NCBI GenBank assembly: GCA_047612485.1
Contig: JBLGAT010000003.1
Location: 1-64,000, forward strand
Direction of reading: 5' to 3'
DNA: 64,000 nt
Origin: Sediminicola sp047612485
GTDB taxonomy: Bacteria; Bacteroidota; Bacteroidia; Flavobacteriales; Flavobacteriaceae
The position numbers and the translations under genes were made by a program. Of the stretch, positions 50,299 through 59,292 are shown one piece after another. The notes beneath the pieces were generated by a model. It saw nothing but the letters and a program-made list of their open reading frames with translations, had not been told where the DNA came from and did no database searches. Within the stretch, counting starts at the first letter, position 1. Each line of letters starts with the position of its first letter.

Positions 50299-52797
50299 AT
50301 GAAAAAATTAATACCGTTTTTAATGCTCTCCTTGTTTTTTATTTCAATACCTGTAAATGGACAAAAACGGAATAAAAAGGAGGATTCAAAAGTTCCCACA
50401 AATTTTAATGATGCTACCAAATCTAAAGATAAAAATGGAATCAAAAATTATAGTGAGGTAATTACAATAGATGCAATTACTGACGTTGGACTTTTTACGG
50501 TCCACAAAATAAAAGAGGAGTTTTATTATGAAATACCGTTCGATAAATTAAAAAAGGAAATGCTTTGGGTAAGTAGAATATCTCAACTTCCACAGGGATT
50601 GGGAGGAGGATATTTCAATGCGGGTACTAAGACAAACGAACAAGTGGTACAGTGGATACGATTTCAGGATAAAATCTTGCTAAAAGTCAAATCCTATGCA
50701 AATGTTGCCGACAGTACCAAAGCGATCCATAATTCGGTGGTCGTCAATAATTATGAGCCCACCCTTTTCGCCTTTGATATAAAAGCCTTTAATACAGATA
50801 CCACTGCTGTGGTCATTAATGTGACCCCGCTCTTTAATACAGATGTTGCGGCAATAAGCGGACTCTCCTCGAGGTTGCGCAAGCAGTACAAAGTGAAGAA
50901 ATTGGAATCTTCCCTTAGTTTTATCAATGGGATAAAAAGTTTTCCCGAGAACATTGAGGTAAAGCAGGATCTCACCTATAGTGCCTCGGAACCACCATCA
51001 TTTTCAGATATGGAGTCTATAAGTCTGCAGATGAACCAATCCATGATATTGTTGCCAAAAGAGCCTATGCGACCAAGAACCTATGACCCAAGGGTGGGAT
51101 TTTTTACCGTAAGCCAATACGATTATGGGAGCAAGGAATTAAAGGCGGACCAAAAAACATACATTAGAAGATGGCGCTTGGAACCTAAAGACCCCGAGGC
51201 ATATGCCAGGGGAGAATTGGTAGAGCCAGTAAAACCTATTGTTTATTACTTGGATCCTGGGACCCCGGAGAATCTTCGGGAGTATATTAAACAAGGAATA
51301 GAGGAATGGCAAAAACCCTTTGAGACTGCAGGGTTCAAAAATGCAATTTTGGCTAAAGATGCACCCACAGCCGAGGAGGATCCCGAATTCAGCCCTGAGG
51401 ATGTGCGATATTCTGTAGTAAGATACGTGGCCAGTACCACAAGAAACGCTACGGGGCCAAGTGTATCTGATCCTAGAAGTGGTGAAATTATAGAAAGCGA
51501 CATAATATGGTACCACAATCATTTGAGGAGTTACAGAAATAGATATCTATTGGAAACAGGTGCGGCCAATCCTTCAGCGAGGACATTGAACACTCCTGAA
51601 GGGGAAATAGGGGAGATGATGCGTATGGTCATTGCCCACGAAGTAGGTCATGCGCTTGGCTTTCCACATAATATGGCAGCCAGTTATGCGTATCCTGTTG
51701 ATTCTTTGAGAAACGGGGCATTTACCCAGGAAAATGGAATTGCGGCAAGTATTATGGACTATGCCCGATATAATTACGTAGCACAACCAGAGGATGAAAA
51801 TATTCGGTTCATTCGCCAAATAGGCCCATACGATCATTATGCAACCAATTGGGGCTATAGGCTAATTCCGACTGCCACAGCTATGGAAGAGGAAAAGGAT
51901 ACGCTAAATCAATGGATTCGTAAACACGAATTGGATCCCAAATATAAATTTGGTAGACAATCCAGTAGGTTTGATCCTCAATCACAAACAGAAAGTATAG
52001 GGAATGACCCTATCAAGGCAGGTGATTATGGGTTGAAAAATCTAAAATTCGTGGCACAGAACCTTAAAAGTTGGACCTCGGATCAGACCAATGATTATGG
52101 AGATCTGGAAGAATTGTATGGTGAATTGTTGGGTGTTTATAGTAGGTATGTGGGTCATGTGGTCACTAATATTGGGGGGGTTTATGAAAATTTAAAAACC
52201 CCCGAACAAGATGGGGTTGTATATACCCATGTATCTCCGGAAGTGCAGAAATCATCCATGGTCTGGTTACAGCTAAATATATTTTCAACACCGTCGTGGC
52301 TCATAGATAAGGATATATTATTGAATATAGACCATGCGGGATATTTTGAAGGTCTCAGAAAAGTACAAGAAAGACATATTGACGGCCTGCTAAGTTTTGA
52401 TAGGATTGGGAGAATGATGGACGCTGAAACTACCAAAGTGAGTTTTTACAGTGCTTTGGACATGCTAAAGGACCTAAGGACGGGGGTATGGAGTGAAGTG
52501 GGAAGAGGGGCCAATGTGGATATTTTCCGTAGGAACCTTCAAAGGACGTATTTGGATAGAATGGCCTTTTTGATGGTGGATAAAGGACCAGAGAAAAGAA
52601 ACAATGGTTCTGACTTTGAAAGTGCTTTTGTTTTTGATGTGAGCACTTCAGATGTACATACGCTCGTAAGGGGGGAACTCAAAACCTTGAGAATTAGATT
52701 ACAGGGGGCAAAAAACAGAGCTGTCAATACAATTACAAGGTATCATTATGAAGACGCCATTGCAAGAATAGATCAGTTGCTGGAGCCAGGGAAATAG
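50299..52797 (+). CDS. Secreted zinc metalloprotease (DUF5117/DUF5118 type)
   Basis: 832 residues with a signal peptide (1-21). An N-terminal beta-rich domain (about 50-330) precedes the metzincin-type zinc motif HEVGHALGFPH at residues 447-457 (H447, E448, H451, H457), followed by NMAAS and SIMDYARYNYVA, the Met-turn. The C-terminal helical region is long, as is usual for this Bacteroidota family. Likely degrades proteins outside the cytoplasm. Flanked by the two PepSY-like paralogs, which may act as propeptide-like inhibitors, though this is speculative. Confidence 0.9.
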   Translation: MKKLIPFLMLSLFFISIPVNGQKRNKKEDSKVPTNFNDATKSKDKNGIKNYSEVITIDAITDVGLFTVHKIKEEFYYEIPFDKLKKEMLWVSRISQLPQGLGGGYFNAGTKTNEQVVQWIRFQDKILLKVKSYANVADSTKAIHNSVVVNNYEPTLFAFDIKAFNTDTTAVVINVTPLFNTDVAAISGLSSRLRKQYKVKKLESSLSFINGIKSFPENIEVKQDLTYSASEPPSFSDMESISLQMNQSMILLPKEPMRPRTYDPRVGFFTVSQYDYGSKELKADQKTYIRRWRLEPKDPEAYARGELVEPVKPIVYYLDPGTPENLREYIKQGIEEWQKPFETAGFKNAILAKDAPTAEEDPEFSPEDVRYSVVRYVASTTRNATGPSVSDPRSGEIIESDIIWYHNHLRSYRNRYLLETGAANPSARTLNTPEGEIGEMMRMVIAHEVGHALGFPHNMAASYAYPVDSLRNGAFTQENGIAASIMDYARYNYVAQPEDENIRFIRQIGPYDHYATNWGYRLIPTATAMEEEKDTLNQWIRKHELDPKYKFGRQSSRFDPQSQTESIGNDPIKAGDYGLKNLKFVAQNLKSWTSDQTNDYGDLEELYGELLGVYSRYVGHVVTNIGGVYENLKTPEQDGVVYTHVSPEVQKSSMVWLQLNIFSTPSWLIDKDILLNIDHAGYFEGLRKVQERHIDGLLSFDRIGRMMDAETTKVSFYSALDMLKDLRTGVWSEVGRGANVDIFRRNLQRTYLDRMAFLMVDKGPEKRNNGSDFESAFVFDVSTSDVHTLVRGELKTLRIRLQGAKNRAVNTITRYHYEDAIARIDQLLEPGK

Positions 52798-52817
52798 ATA
52801 AGATAGATTTATTAATA

Positions 52818-52855
52818 AAAAGGGTCCATCTTATAAAAGTGGACCCTTTTTTTTT
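52818..52855. terminator. Bidirectional terminator
   Basis: AAAAGGGTCCA / TGGACCCTTTT stem with an 11-nt loop and a T-tract on the plus strand. It lies between the convergent metalloprotease and PepSY-like genes. Confidence 0.9.
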
Positions 52856-52868
52856 GAATATTTGGCGC

Positions 52869-53375
52869 CTATAAAAAGGTTCCTGACTCATCAACTTTCA
52901 CCCTCATTCGTTCGTCTCCATTCTTTAGTTTTAGCTTGTAGGTCTTTTTAGATCCTTTTTCATCTGTATAGTTTACTAGGTAGACATCGGATTCAACCTC
53001 CCATTTTGGAAACCTATTCAATATTGCTTTAGCAACGGTTTCAGGTAATCTTACATCTTTAAATTTCTCGATGGTCCTTATGATCTGTCCATCTGCGTTG
53101 TAAACCGCAACAATTTTACCTTCCGGAATAAAGAAGGATACTGTGTAGAAGTCATATTCATCACTGTAGAGTTCTGAATCCTTAATATTGTAGGCTGCAG
53201 CTTTTCTTTCCAGCATTTTTACAGGAAGTGCCACCTCCTCGTTTGTAGTGGCATTAAGGTATTTGTAATTTACTGCGGTAACCACAACTTCAGATAGCTG
53301 CTCGGTCTTTACAATTTGGGAAAAACCTTGGCTGGCAAGGCCAAAAACAAATAAACCAAATAATAATTTTTTCAT
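52869..53375 (-). CDS. Secreted PepSY-like protein, copy B
   Basis: 168 residues. Signal peptide (1-19), then QLSEVVVTAVNYKYLN, almost identical to copy A. The same order follows: KMLERKAAAYNIK, YTVSFFIPEGKIVAVYNADGQ, FPKWEVESDVYLVNY and RVKVDESGTFL. The two copies are about half identical by eye across their full length. A Fur-box-like sequence lies upstream, so iron control is possible. Confidence 0.75.
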   Translation of the reverse strand: MKKLLFGLFVFGLASQGFSQIVKTEQLSEVVVTAVNYKYLNATTNEEVALPVKMLERKAAAYNIKDSELYSDEYDFYTVSFFIPEGKIVAVYNADGQIIRTIEKFKDVRLPETVAKAILNRFPKWEVESDVYLVNYTDEKGSKKTYKLKLKNGDERMRVKVDESGTFL

Positions 53376-53442
53376 AATAAGAGTTTTTAAAATTAGCGGT
53401 TGTACTTAAGTATGTCCCAAAAATATTTTTTATGGCCAAGCC

Positions 53443-53462
53443 TGACAATGATAATTGTCATG
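53443..53462. promoter_or_regulatory. Fur-box-like palindrome upstream of PepSY-like copy B
   Basis: TGACAAT-GATA-ATTGTCA is a perfect 7-bp-arm inverted repeat, 67 bp before the ATG. The 19 bases from 53444 agree with the Fur consensus at 14 positions by my count. Confidence 0.4.
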
Positions 53463-53550
53463 TTCAAAGGTTTGGGGGCTTGATGCTTATGTATATGACC
53501 TGACCAGCCGTGATGGTTTTCATAAATCAGGGGAAAGACCAAAGAAAAAA

Positions 53551-53585
53551 AAAGGTCTGGGAAAACTTAGTTTACCCAGACCTTT
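53551..53585 (-). terminator. Terminator of the PiT transporter gene
   Basis: Stem AAAGGTCTGGG / CCCAGACCTTT extended by AAAC/GTTT after one mismatch. On the minus strand it is followed by a T-tract. It lies 23 bp beyond the stop. Confidence 0.92.
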
Positions 53586-53607
53586 AAAAATTAAAGTGTA
53601 AATCGTA

Positions 53608-55878
53608 TTATTTGGTGTCCAACTTGGCAGGTATTACGGAACTGTCATGTTCCTTATAATACAGTTCCAATAGGTTAGTGGTCGCTGTGATGATATCCTT
53701 TGTTTCCAGTAGCAAGGTAAAGTACAAGGTGGTGTTTTTAGGGCTTGATTCTTCCGTACGCGTCCTTTCCACTTGCTTTTCAATCTTTTCGGAGACCATG
53801 TCCAACAATTCTTGTTTGCCGGATAGAAGACCTCCTATTTGCTCAAATGAACGGGAATCGAAAACCTGCTTGGTAGCGCTGAAAAGTTCATCGAGCTTAA
53901 CATCTATTTCTTTGAGCTCCTTTATCTGATTGTATTTTAATTTCTTGTGGTTGTTATGGATATGCTTATGGCTAATTTTGGTAAGGTATTCCAAGGACTG
54001 GGCCAAATCCTGCAAATACCCCAATATGTTGATATAGAAATTACTTGCACCAACACTTGCTTCATCGAGGTTTTTAATGAAGTAAAAAATATGGTCCCTT
54101 AGTTCATCAACTTCAGCAGACAACTTGTTCACCCCTTTTTTATTCTTCTTAAGGAGCTCGAGGTCTTGCTTGGCAAGGCCGTTTATCGTGTTCGTGTATA
54201 TTTTGTTACCTCTTTTGACTACGTTCGCAATATTATTGGCACTTTCTTCAATAACGCCCTGTATGGAACTGCTCTCTGCTTTTCTAAGGCCATCCTCTGC
54301 CTTTATTTCTTTGGATTTTTTGTCGTGCGAAATATAATTTCTTACCAATAAAAATATAGCGATCAGTAAAAGAATTGCCACCATTGATGGGACATGGATA
54401 TTGATGAGATAAACGATTACGGCAGCTGAAATAAATGCGATGAAAGCGGTAAAGAACCATCCTCCAATAACATTCAACACCCCTGCAACCCTGTAAACGG
54501 CACTTTCTGCTCCCCAAGCCCTATCCGCCAAGGAAGATCCCATGGCTACCATAAAGGTGACATAAGTAGTTGATAAGGGTAATTTAAAGGATGTGGCAAT
54601 GGAGATCAACACCCCGGCAACCATCAGGTTGACTGCTGCGCGGACCATGTCGAAAGCCGGCATTTCATAGGTTTTGTCCTTAGAGAGGGCAATGACGGGT
54701 TTTTCAAAATTGGAATCTATTCGGTCCTTAAGGGTTTTGGGCAATAGGGTATTTGAAAATTGTGAAATTAACATAGCGGCCCTAACAATTCCCCTAGAGA
54801 GGAAGTTGGGCTGAAAGCGTTCTTTGGATTCTCCCTCACGGGAGAGGTTGATTTCGGTTTGTGTTACATAACGTGCCTTTTTAGAAAACCATAAGGTCAG
54901 GACCATGACCATTCCAGCTCCGAACAGCAAGAAAGTTGGAGTTGAGACCTCTTCTGCAAGCACGTTCATGCTGAACTCCGTGGCCGGTACACCCGATGCC
55001 TGCCAAGCTTCAAAAGACTGCCAAGCAGCAATTGGCACCCCTATGAAGTTCACAAGATCATTTCCGGCAAAAGCTAGTGCGAGGGCAAACGTACCAACAA
55101 TAATAATCAGTTTATAAACATCAAACTTTAGAATAATGGTGATTAAATAGGAGACCACAGTCCAAAGAACTAGGCTTCCCACGATGATAAGTAAGGTGTT
55201 GTTTATTATAAAAGCATTCAGACCATCACTTACAAAAGTGGCGCCTTTTAGACCCTTAATAAGGATGAAGTAGGTAATGGCAGTTAAAGCGATACCACCA
55301 AAGAGGGAAACCACCCATTTGGCTTTTTTTCTAAAATCAAAAGAGAGCAACATTCTGGAGAAATATTGCACCAAGGCACCAATGGAAAAGGCGATGACGA
55401 CGGATAATAGTATCCCCACAATAATTTCCGTGGCTTTGGACGTGTTGATGTACTTGTAAACATCAATATAGTTCCCTGTATCTGCTGCCACTTTAATGAA
55501 GGCCATGGCAACTGCAGCTCCCAAAAGTTCAAAAACGATGGAAACGGTTGTCGAGGTGGGCATGCCCACGGTGTTGAAGAAATCCAGCAATAAGATATCG
55601 GTGATCATCACGGCCATGAAGATGATCATGATCTCACTGAACATAAATTCACTTGGATTAAAAATACCCTTTCTCGCAACTTCCATCATCCCACTGGAAA
55701 AAATGGCTCCTATTCCAATTCCCAAACTGGCAACGATCATGATGGTCCTAAAGGAAATGGCTTTTGATCCTATGGCAGAATTTAAGAAATTGACGGCATC
55801 ATTACTGACGCCAACCACCAAATCGGCCACAGCCAAAAAGGCAAGGGCAATAATCATTAACAAGTAAATATTATCCAT
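53608..55878 (-). CDS. PiT family inorganic phosphate transporter with PhoU-like C-terminal domain
   Basis: 756 residues. Two PHO4 repeats are visible: VVGVSNDAVNFLNSAIGSKA near the start and ISIATSFKLPLSTTYVTFMV in the second half. Together there are about twelve membrane helices to residue ~520. The last ~230 residues are soluble and helical (KNKKGVNKLSAEVDELRDHIF and onward), like the PhoU/DUF47 domain that gates such transporters. Usual PiT proteins are ~420-550 residues, so this is a fused form. It gives low-affinity phosphate uptake. It lies 127 bp downstream of phoU. Confidence 0.9.
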   Translation of the reverse strand: MDNIYLLMIIALAFLAVADLVVGVSNDAVNFLNSAIGSKAISFRTIMIVASLGIGIGAIFSSGMMEVARKGIFNPSEFMFSEIMIIFMAVMITDILLLDFFNTVGMPTSTTVSIVFELLGAAVAMAFIKVAADTGNYIDVYKYINTSKATEIIVGILLSVVIAFSIGALVQYFSRMLLSFDFRKKAKWVVSLFGGIALTAITYFILIKGLKGATFVSDGLNAFIINNTLLIIVGSLVLWTVVSYLITIILKFDVYKLIIIVGTFALALAFAGNDLVNFIGVPIAAWQSFEAWQASGVPATEFSMNVLAEEVSTPTFLLFGAGMVMVLTLWFSKKARYVTQTEINLSREGESKERFQPNFLSRGIVRAAMLISQFSNTLLPKTLKDRIDSNFEKPVIALSKDKTYEMPAFDMVRAAVNLMVAGVLISIATSFKLPLSTTYVTFMVAMGSSLADRAWGAESAVYRVAGVLNVIGGWFFTAFIAFISAAVIVYLINIHVPSMVAILLLIAIFLLVRNYISHDKKSKEIKAEDGLRKAESSSIQGVIEESANNIANVVKRGNKIYTNTINGLAKQDLELLKKNKKGVNKLSAEVDELRDHIFYFIKNLDEASVGASNFYINILGYLQDLAQSLEYLTKISHKHIHNNHKKLKYNQIKELKEIDVKLDELFSATKQVFDSRSFEQIGGLLSGKQELLDMVSEKIEKQVERTRTEESSPKNTTLYFTLLLETKDIITATTNLLELYYKEHDSSVIPAKLDTK

Positions 55879-55893
55879 AATTAAATAGTTAGA

Positions 55894-55912
55894 TGCAAAC
55901 CTTGCAAACCTA
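55894..55912 (-). promoter_or_regulatory. 9-bp tandem repeat overlapping the PiT -7 element
   Basis: TGCAAACCT occurs twice head-to-tail (55894-55911). On the minus strand the upstream copy contributes TAGGTTTG (55905-55912), an exact -7 match, 26 bp before the ATG. Confidence 0.45.
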
Positions 55913-56005
55913 CTTAAAACTTAACAATGTATAATATTAAAATATTAATAATTTACCTCTAATCCCTAGTCCAAGGGAGGTTGGAGCAGGGAATGGGGTG
56001 AAAAT

Positions 56006-56668
56006 TTATTTTTTTCTTTTATGTTTCAATACCTCGGCATCAATGTAAAAAATAACTTCTTCGGCTATATTTTTTATCAAATCACCAACACGTTCCAGTT
56101 TTTTGACAACCGAAAACAATATTAAGGACTGCCGAATGACCTTATTGTCCTTTCTTATCGCCTCTTCAATGATGGCAAAAGACTCTTTATTGATTTGATC
56201 CAACACCTTGTCTTTTTTAAAGACTTTTCTAGCCGCTTTCACATCCTTTTCCTCATAGGCCTTGGTAATATGATCGAACATAGCAGAAATGGTAGTATAC
56301 ATTTTCTCGAATTGCAATTTTTCGAAAAGTTCATGCTCAATAGGCTCATCAAGATCCACCACATACTTGGAAATACTATAGGCGTGATCTGCAATTCTTT
56401 CCAAATCAAAATTTATTTTTCTCACGGCCATTATAAATCTCAAATCGATGGCTACAGGGTTGTATAGGGCCAAGAATTTTTCACAATCCTCTTCTATTTT
56501 CAGATCTAGGGCGTTGACCCTATTCTCTGTATTGATGACCTCTTCCGCCAAATCACTATCGTGCTCCCTAAATGCAACCTTTGCTTTTTCAAGTTGGTTT
56601 TTGCACAGCGTGAGCATTTTGGAGCCTGACTGGTTTATGATTTCCCTTTGGTAAATAGCATTTGCCAT
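56006..56668 (-). CDS. phoU: Phosphate transport regulator PhoU
   Basis: 220 residues. Two three-helix PhoU repeats are visible, each with the acidic metal-binding motif (DLKIEEDCEKFLAL / DLRFIMAVRKINFDLERIADHAY in the first; ERVGDLIKNIAEEVIFYI in the second). PhoU links Pst transport activity to the PhoR/PhoB system. Starts 11 bp after pstB, same operon. Confidence 0.95.
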   Translation of the reverse strand: MANAIYQREIINQSGSKMLTLCKNQLEKAKVAFREHDSDLAEEVINTENRVNALDLKIEEDCEKFLALYNPVAIDLRFIMAVRKINFDLERIADHAYSISKYVVDLDEPIEHELFEKLQFEKMYTTISAMFDHITKAYEEKDVKAARKVFKKDKVLDQINKESFAIIEEAIRKDNKVIRQSLILFSVVKKLERVGDLIKNIAEEVIFYIDAEVLKHKRKK

Positions 56669-56679
56669 ATTACTATGTT

Positions 56680-57507
56680 TTATCCGAACCTACCAGTAAT
56701 GTAGTTTTCGGTTTGTTGTTTTTCTGGGTTAGTAAAAATGTTCTTTGTCTTATTGTACTCTATGAGATCACCAAGATAGAAAAAAGCAGTATAATCGCTG
56801 ATCCTACCGGCTTGTTGCATATTGTGCGTTACAATGATGATCGTATATTTTTCTTTTAACTGAAAAATAAGCTCTTCAATTTTTGCTGTGGAAATTGGGT
56901 CTAGGGCCGAGGTGGGCTCATCCATTAAAATGATGGATGGCTCTACCGCCAAAGTCCTGGCTATACATAACCTTTGTTGTTGCCCACCTGAGAGTGCCAA
57001 ACCAGACTTTTTTAGGTCATCCTTGACCTCTTCCCATAGTCCAACTTGTTGCAAAGAAGAAACCACCCGCTCCTGGATAAATTTCTTATCGTTTATGCCC
57101 TGTATCCTTAAGCCATAGGCCACGTTGTCAAATATCGATTTTGGGAAGGGATTGGGTTTTTGGAATACCATGCCCACTTCCTTTCGCAACTCTTCTACAT
57201 TTACATTTTTCTTGTAGATATTGCTGCCGTTGATCTTTATCTTTCCTTCCATACTGAAGCCATCCACATAATCGTTCATTCTATTGAACAAGCGGAGAAA
57301 GGTAGATTTCCCGCAGCCAGAAGGGCCTATAAACGCGGTTACCGTATTTGGTTTTATGGTCATGTCAATGCCTTTAATAGCGTTGAATCCATCATACCAT
57401 ACTTTAATTCCTTTGGCTTCTATCTTAGGGATTTTTTTTAAAGACGGGTCTATAACACTGTCTAGCACCATATTTTCTTTTATAGGATTTTCCATACTTA
57501 CTTCCAT
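56680..57507 (-). CDS. pstB: Phosphate ABC transporter ATP-binding protein
   Basis: 275 residues. Walker A FIGPSGCGKSTF, signature LSGGQQQRLCIA, Walker B SIILMDEPTSALD and the H-loop in IIVTHNMQQ are intact. An unusual ~30-residue extension (MENPIKENMVLDSVIDPS) precedes the ABC fold. The ATG at 57507 overlaps pstA by 10 bp; a second ATG at 57495 just after the pstA stop is equally likely. Confidence 0.95.
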   Translation of the reverse strand: MEVSMENPIKENMVLDSVIDPSLKKIPKIEAKGIKVWYDGFNAIKGIDMTIKPNTVTAFIGPSGCGKSTFLRLFNRMNDYVDGFSMEGKIKINGSNIYKKNVNVEELRKEVGMVFQKPNPFPKSIFDNVAYGLRIQGINDKKFIQERVVSSLQQVGLWEEVKDDLKKSGLALSGGQQQRLCIARTLAVEPSIILMDEPTSALDPISTAKIEELIFQLKEKYTIIIVTHNMQQAGRISDYTAFFYLGDLIEYNKTKNIFTNPEKQQTENYITGRFG

Positions 57508-58352
57508 TTATTCTGCCATTTATTTCTAAAGTACACCGCTATACCGTTCATGATAAAAGTGATGCCCAATAATATGATGATAGCCGCAGCGGCATTTTCT
57601 ATAAATCCGGATTGTGGTCTTGATATCCAATTGAAAATTTGAATCGGCATTACTGAAAACTCATCCATGGGACTTGATGGTGCAAAAGGGACATACGCCA
57701 ACGCCCCGACCACGATCAATGGTGCTGTTTCCCCAACGGCCCTGGAAAGTGCCAAGATAACCCCTGTAAGGATACCACCACCTGAAGCTGGTAATATCTG
57801 GTGCCATATGGTTTGCCATTTGGATGCGCCCAAAGCATAAGAAGCATCTTTTATGGATTTTGGCACCGCTTTTATGGCTTCCCTTGTGGCTACGATTACT
57901 ATGGGTAGGATTAACAAGGATAGGGTTAAACTACCTGCCAATACACTGGCGCCAAGGTTCATGATACGTACGAACACCTCTAGGCCCAACAGACCATATA
58001 TGATGGAGGGTACACCTGCCAAGTTGGATATATTGATCTCCAAAAGTCCGGCCATCTTGTTGTTTTTGGCATATTCTTCCAAATATATCCCTGCAGCCAC
58101 TCCAATAGGGAATGCGATGACCGTAGTTAATAATAAAATCCAGATACTACCCATAAGGGCAGTATAGATACCAGAATTCTCTGGTTTTCTAGAAGGAAGA
58201 TCTGTGACAAAGCCCCAATCGATCCTACTGATGCCATCAATTAGAATATCCCCAATGAATACGGTTAGCAATACCAATCCAATTATAGTACAGAAGATGC
58301 CCCAATACTTGAAAGCCTGGTCTTTCCACCTATTTTTCTGAATATTATTCAT
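57498..58352 (-). CDS. pstA: Phosphate ABC transporter permease PstA
   Basis: 284 residues, about six membrane helices. The EAA loop is visible as EAIKAVPKSIKDASYALGASKWQT. Start overlaps pstC by 8 bp. Forms the channel with PstC. Confidence 0.95.
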   Translation of the reverse strand: MNNIQKNRWKDQAFKYWGIFCTIIGLVLLTVFIGDILIDGISRIDWGFVTDLPSRKPENSGIYTALMGSIWILLLTTVIAFPIGVAAGIYLEEYAKNNKMAGLLEINISNLAGVPSIIYGLLGLEVFVRIMNLGASVLAGSLTLSLLILPIVIVATREAIKAVPKSIKDASYALGASKWQTIWHQILPASGGGILTGVILALSRAVGETAPLIVVGALAYVPFAPSSPMDEFSVMPIQIFNWISRPQSGFIENAAAAIIILLGITFIMNGIAVYFRNKWQNKWK

Positions 58353-59223
58353 ATTTCTCCTGGTATTTTTTTCTTATTCTGTAGCTCAAGGTATTCAGTA
58401 AAAAGGTAAATACAAACAAGGTAATACCCGCAGCAAAAATAGTTCGGTATTCCAAGGAACCATGCTGTACATCCCCTAAACTGACCTGAACAATATATGC
58501 GGTTATGGTTTCAACGGGTACCGTTGGATCCAATGTCAATCGAGGTTGTTGACCCGCAGCTATCGCAACGATCATTGTTTCACCAATAGCCCTTGAAATG
58601 GCCAAGATTATGGAAACTATAATTCCTGAAGATGCTGCAGGAACGATTACCTTAAAGGCCGTTTGCAGCTTTGTTGCTCCCATGCCATAAGACGCTTCCC
58701 TTAATGAGGAAGGAACGGCGTGCAAGGCATCCTCACTAAGTGAGGAAATATAAGGTATAATCATAATTCCCATCACAATACCTGCAGAAAGTGAGTTGAA
58801 CCCAGCTAAATTGGGAATAAATCCCTGTAAAAATGGGGTAACCACGATCAAGGCAAAAAAACCATAAACAACAGTAGGTATGGAAGCCAAAAGCTCCAAT
58901 AAGGGCTTTACGGTTTTTCTGAAATTTTTTGGTGCATATTCACTGAGATAAATGCTTATGGACAGACCAATGGGCAAGGCGACCGCTATGGCAATAAAGG
59001 AGGTAAGTAAGGTTCCAGAAAGAAGAGGAAGTATCCCAAAGTGTTTTTCAGTAAACAAAGGTGTCCATTGCGTATCAGTGAAAAAATCAAAGACAGACAC
59101 CTCGCTAAAGAACTGTACCGCTTCAATGGAAAGAACCAAAACGATACCTACGGTAACGGCAATTGTAATCAAGGCGCTTGCTAAAAGCGATTTCTCAATT
59201 ATAAGTTCTTTAATCTTACGCAT
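58345..59223 (-). CDS. pstC: Phosphate ABC transporter permease PstC
   Basis: 292 residues, about six membrane helices. The EAA loop is DALHAVPSSLREASYGMGAT. The large periplasmic loop after TM1 (FFTDTQWTPLFTEKHFGIL) is typical. It follows an intercistronic hairpin after pstS, so its transcript level should be lower than that of pstS. Confidence 0.95.
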   Translation of the reverse strand: MRKIKELIIEKSLLASALITIAVTVGIVLVLSIEAVQFFSEVSVFDFFTDTQWTPLFTEKHFGILPLLSGTLLTSFIAIAVALPIGLSISIYLSEYAPKNFRKTVKPLLELLASIPTVVYGFFALIVVTPFLQGFIPNLAGFNSLSAGIVMGIMIIPYISSLSEDALHAVPSSLREASYGMGATKLQTAFKVIVPAASSGIIVSIILAISRAIGETMIVAIAAGQQPRLTLDPTVPVETITAYIVQVSLGDVQHGSLEYRTIFAAGITLFVFTFLLNTLSYRIRKKYQEKYE

Positions 59224-59243
59224 GTATCATGATTTTAAATAGG

Positions 59244-59275
59244 AAAAATCAGGCACTCAAAAGCGCCTGATTTTT
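59244..59275 (-). terminator. Intercistronic hairpin/terminator between pstS and pstC
   Basis: A perfect 11-bp stem (AAAAATCAGGC / GCCTGATTTTT) with a 10-nt loop. The T-run inside the 3' arm makes it terminator-like on either strand. It would favour PstS over the membrane subunits by partial termination or mRNA stabilisation. Confidence 0.75.
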
Positions 59276-59292
59276 GGAACCAAATTATTGGT

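Noticed and set aside
55932..55947. AT-only inverted repeat TAATATT-AA-AATATTA upstream of the PiT gene
   Set aside because: Palindromes made only of A and T are expected often in this AT-rich spacer.
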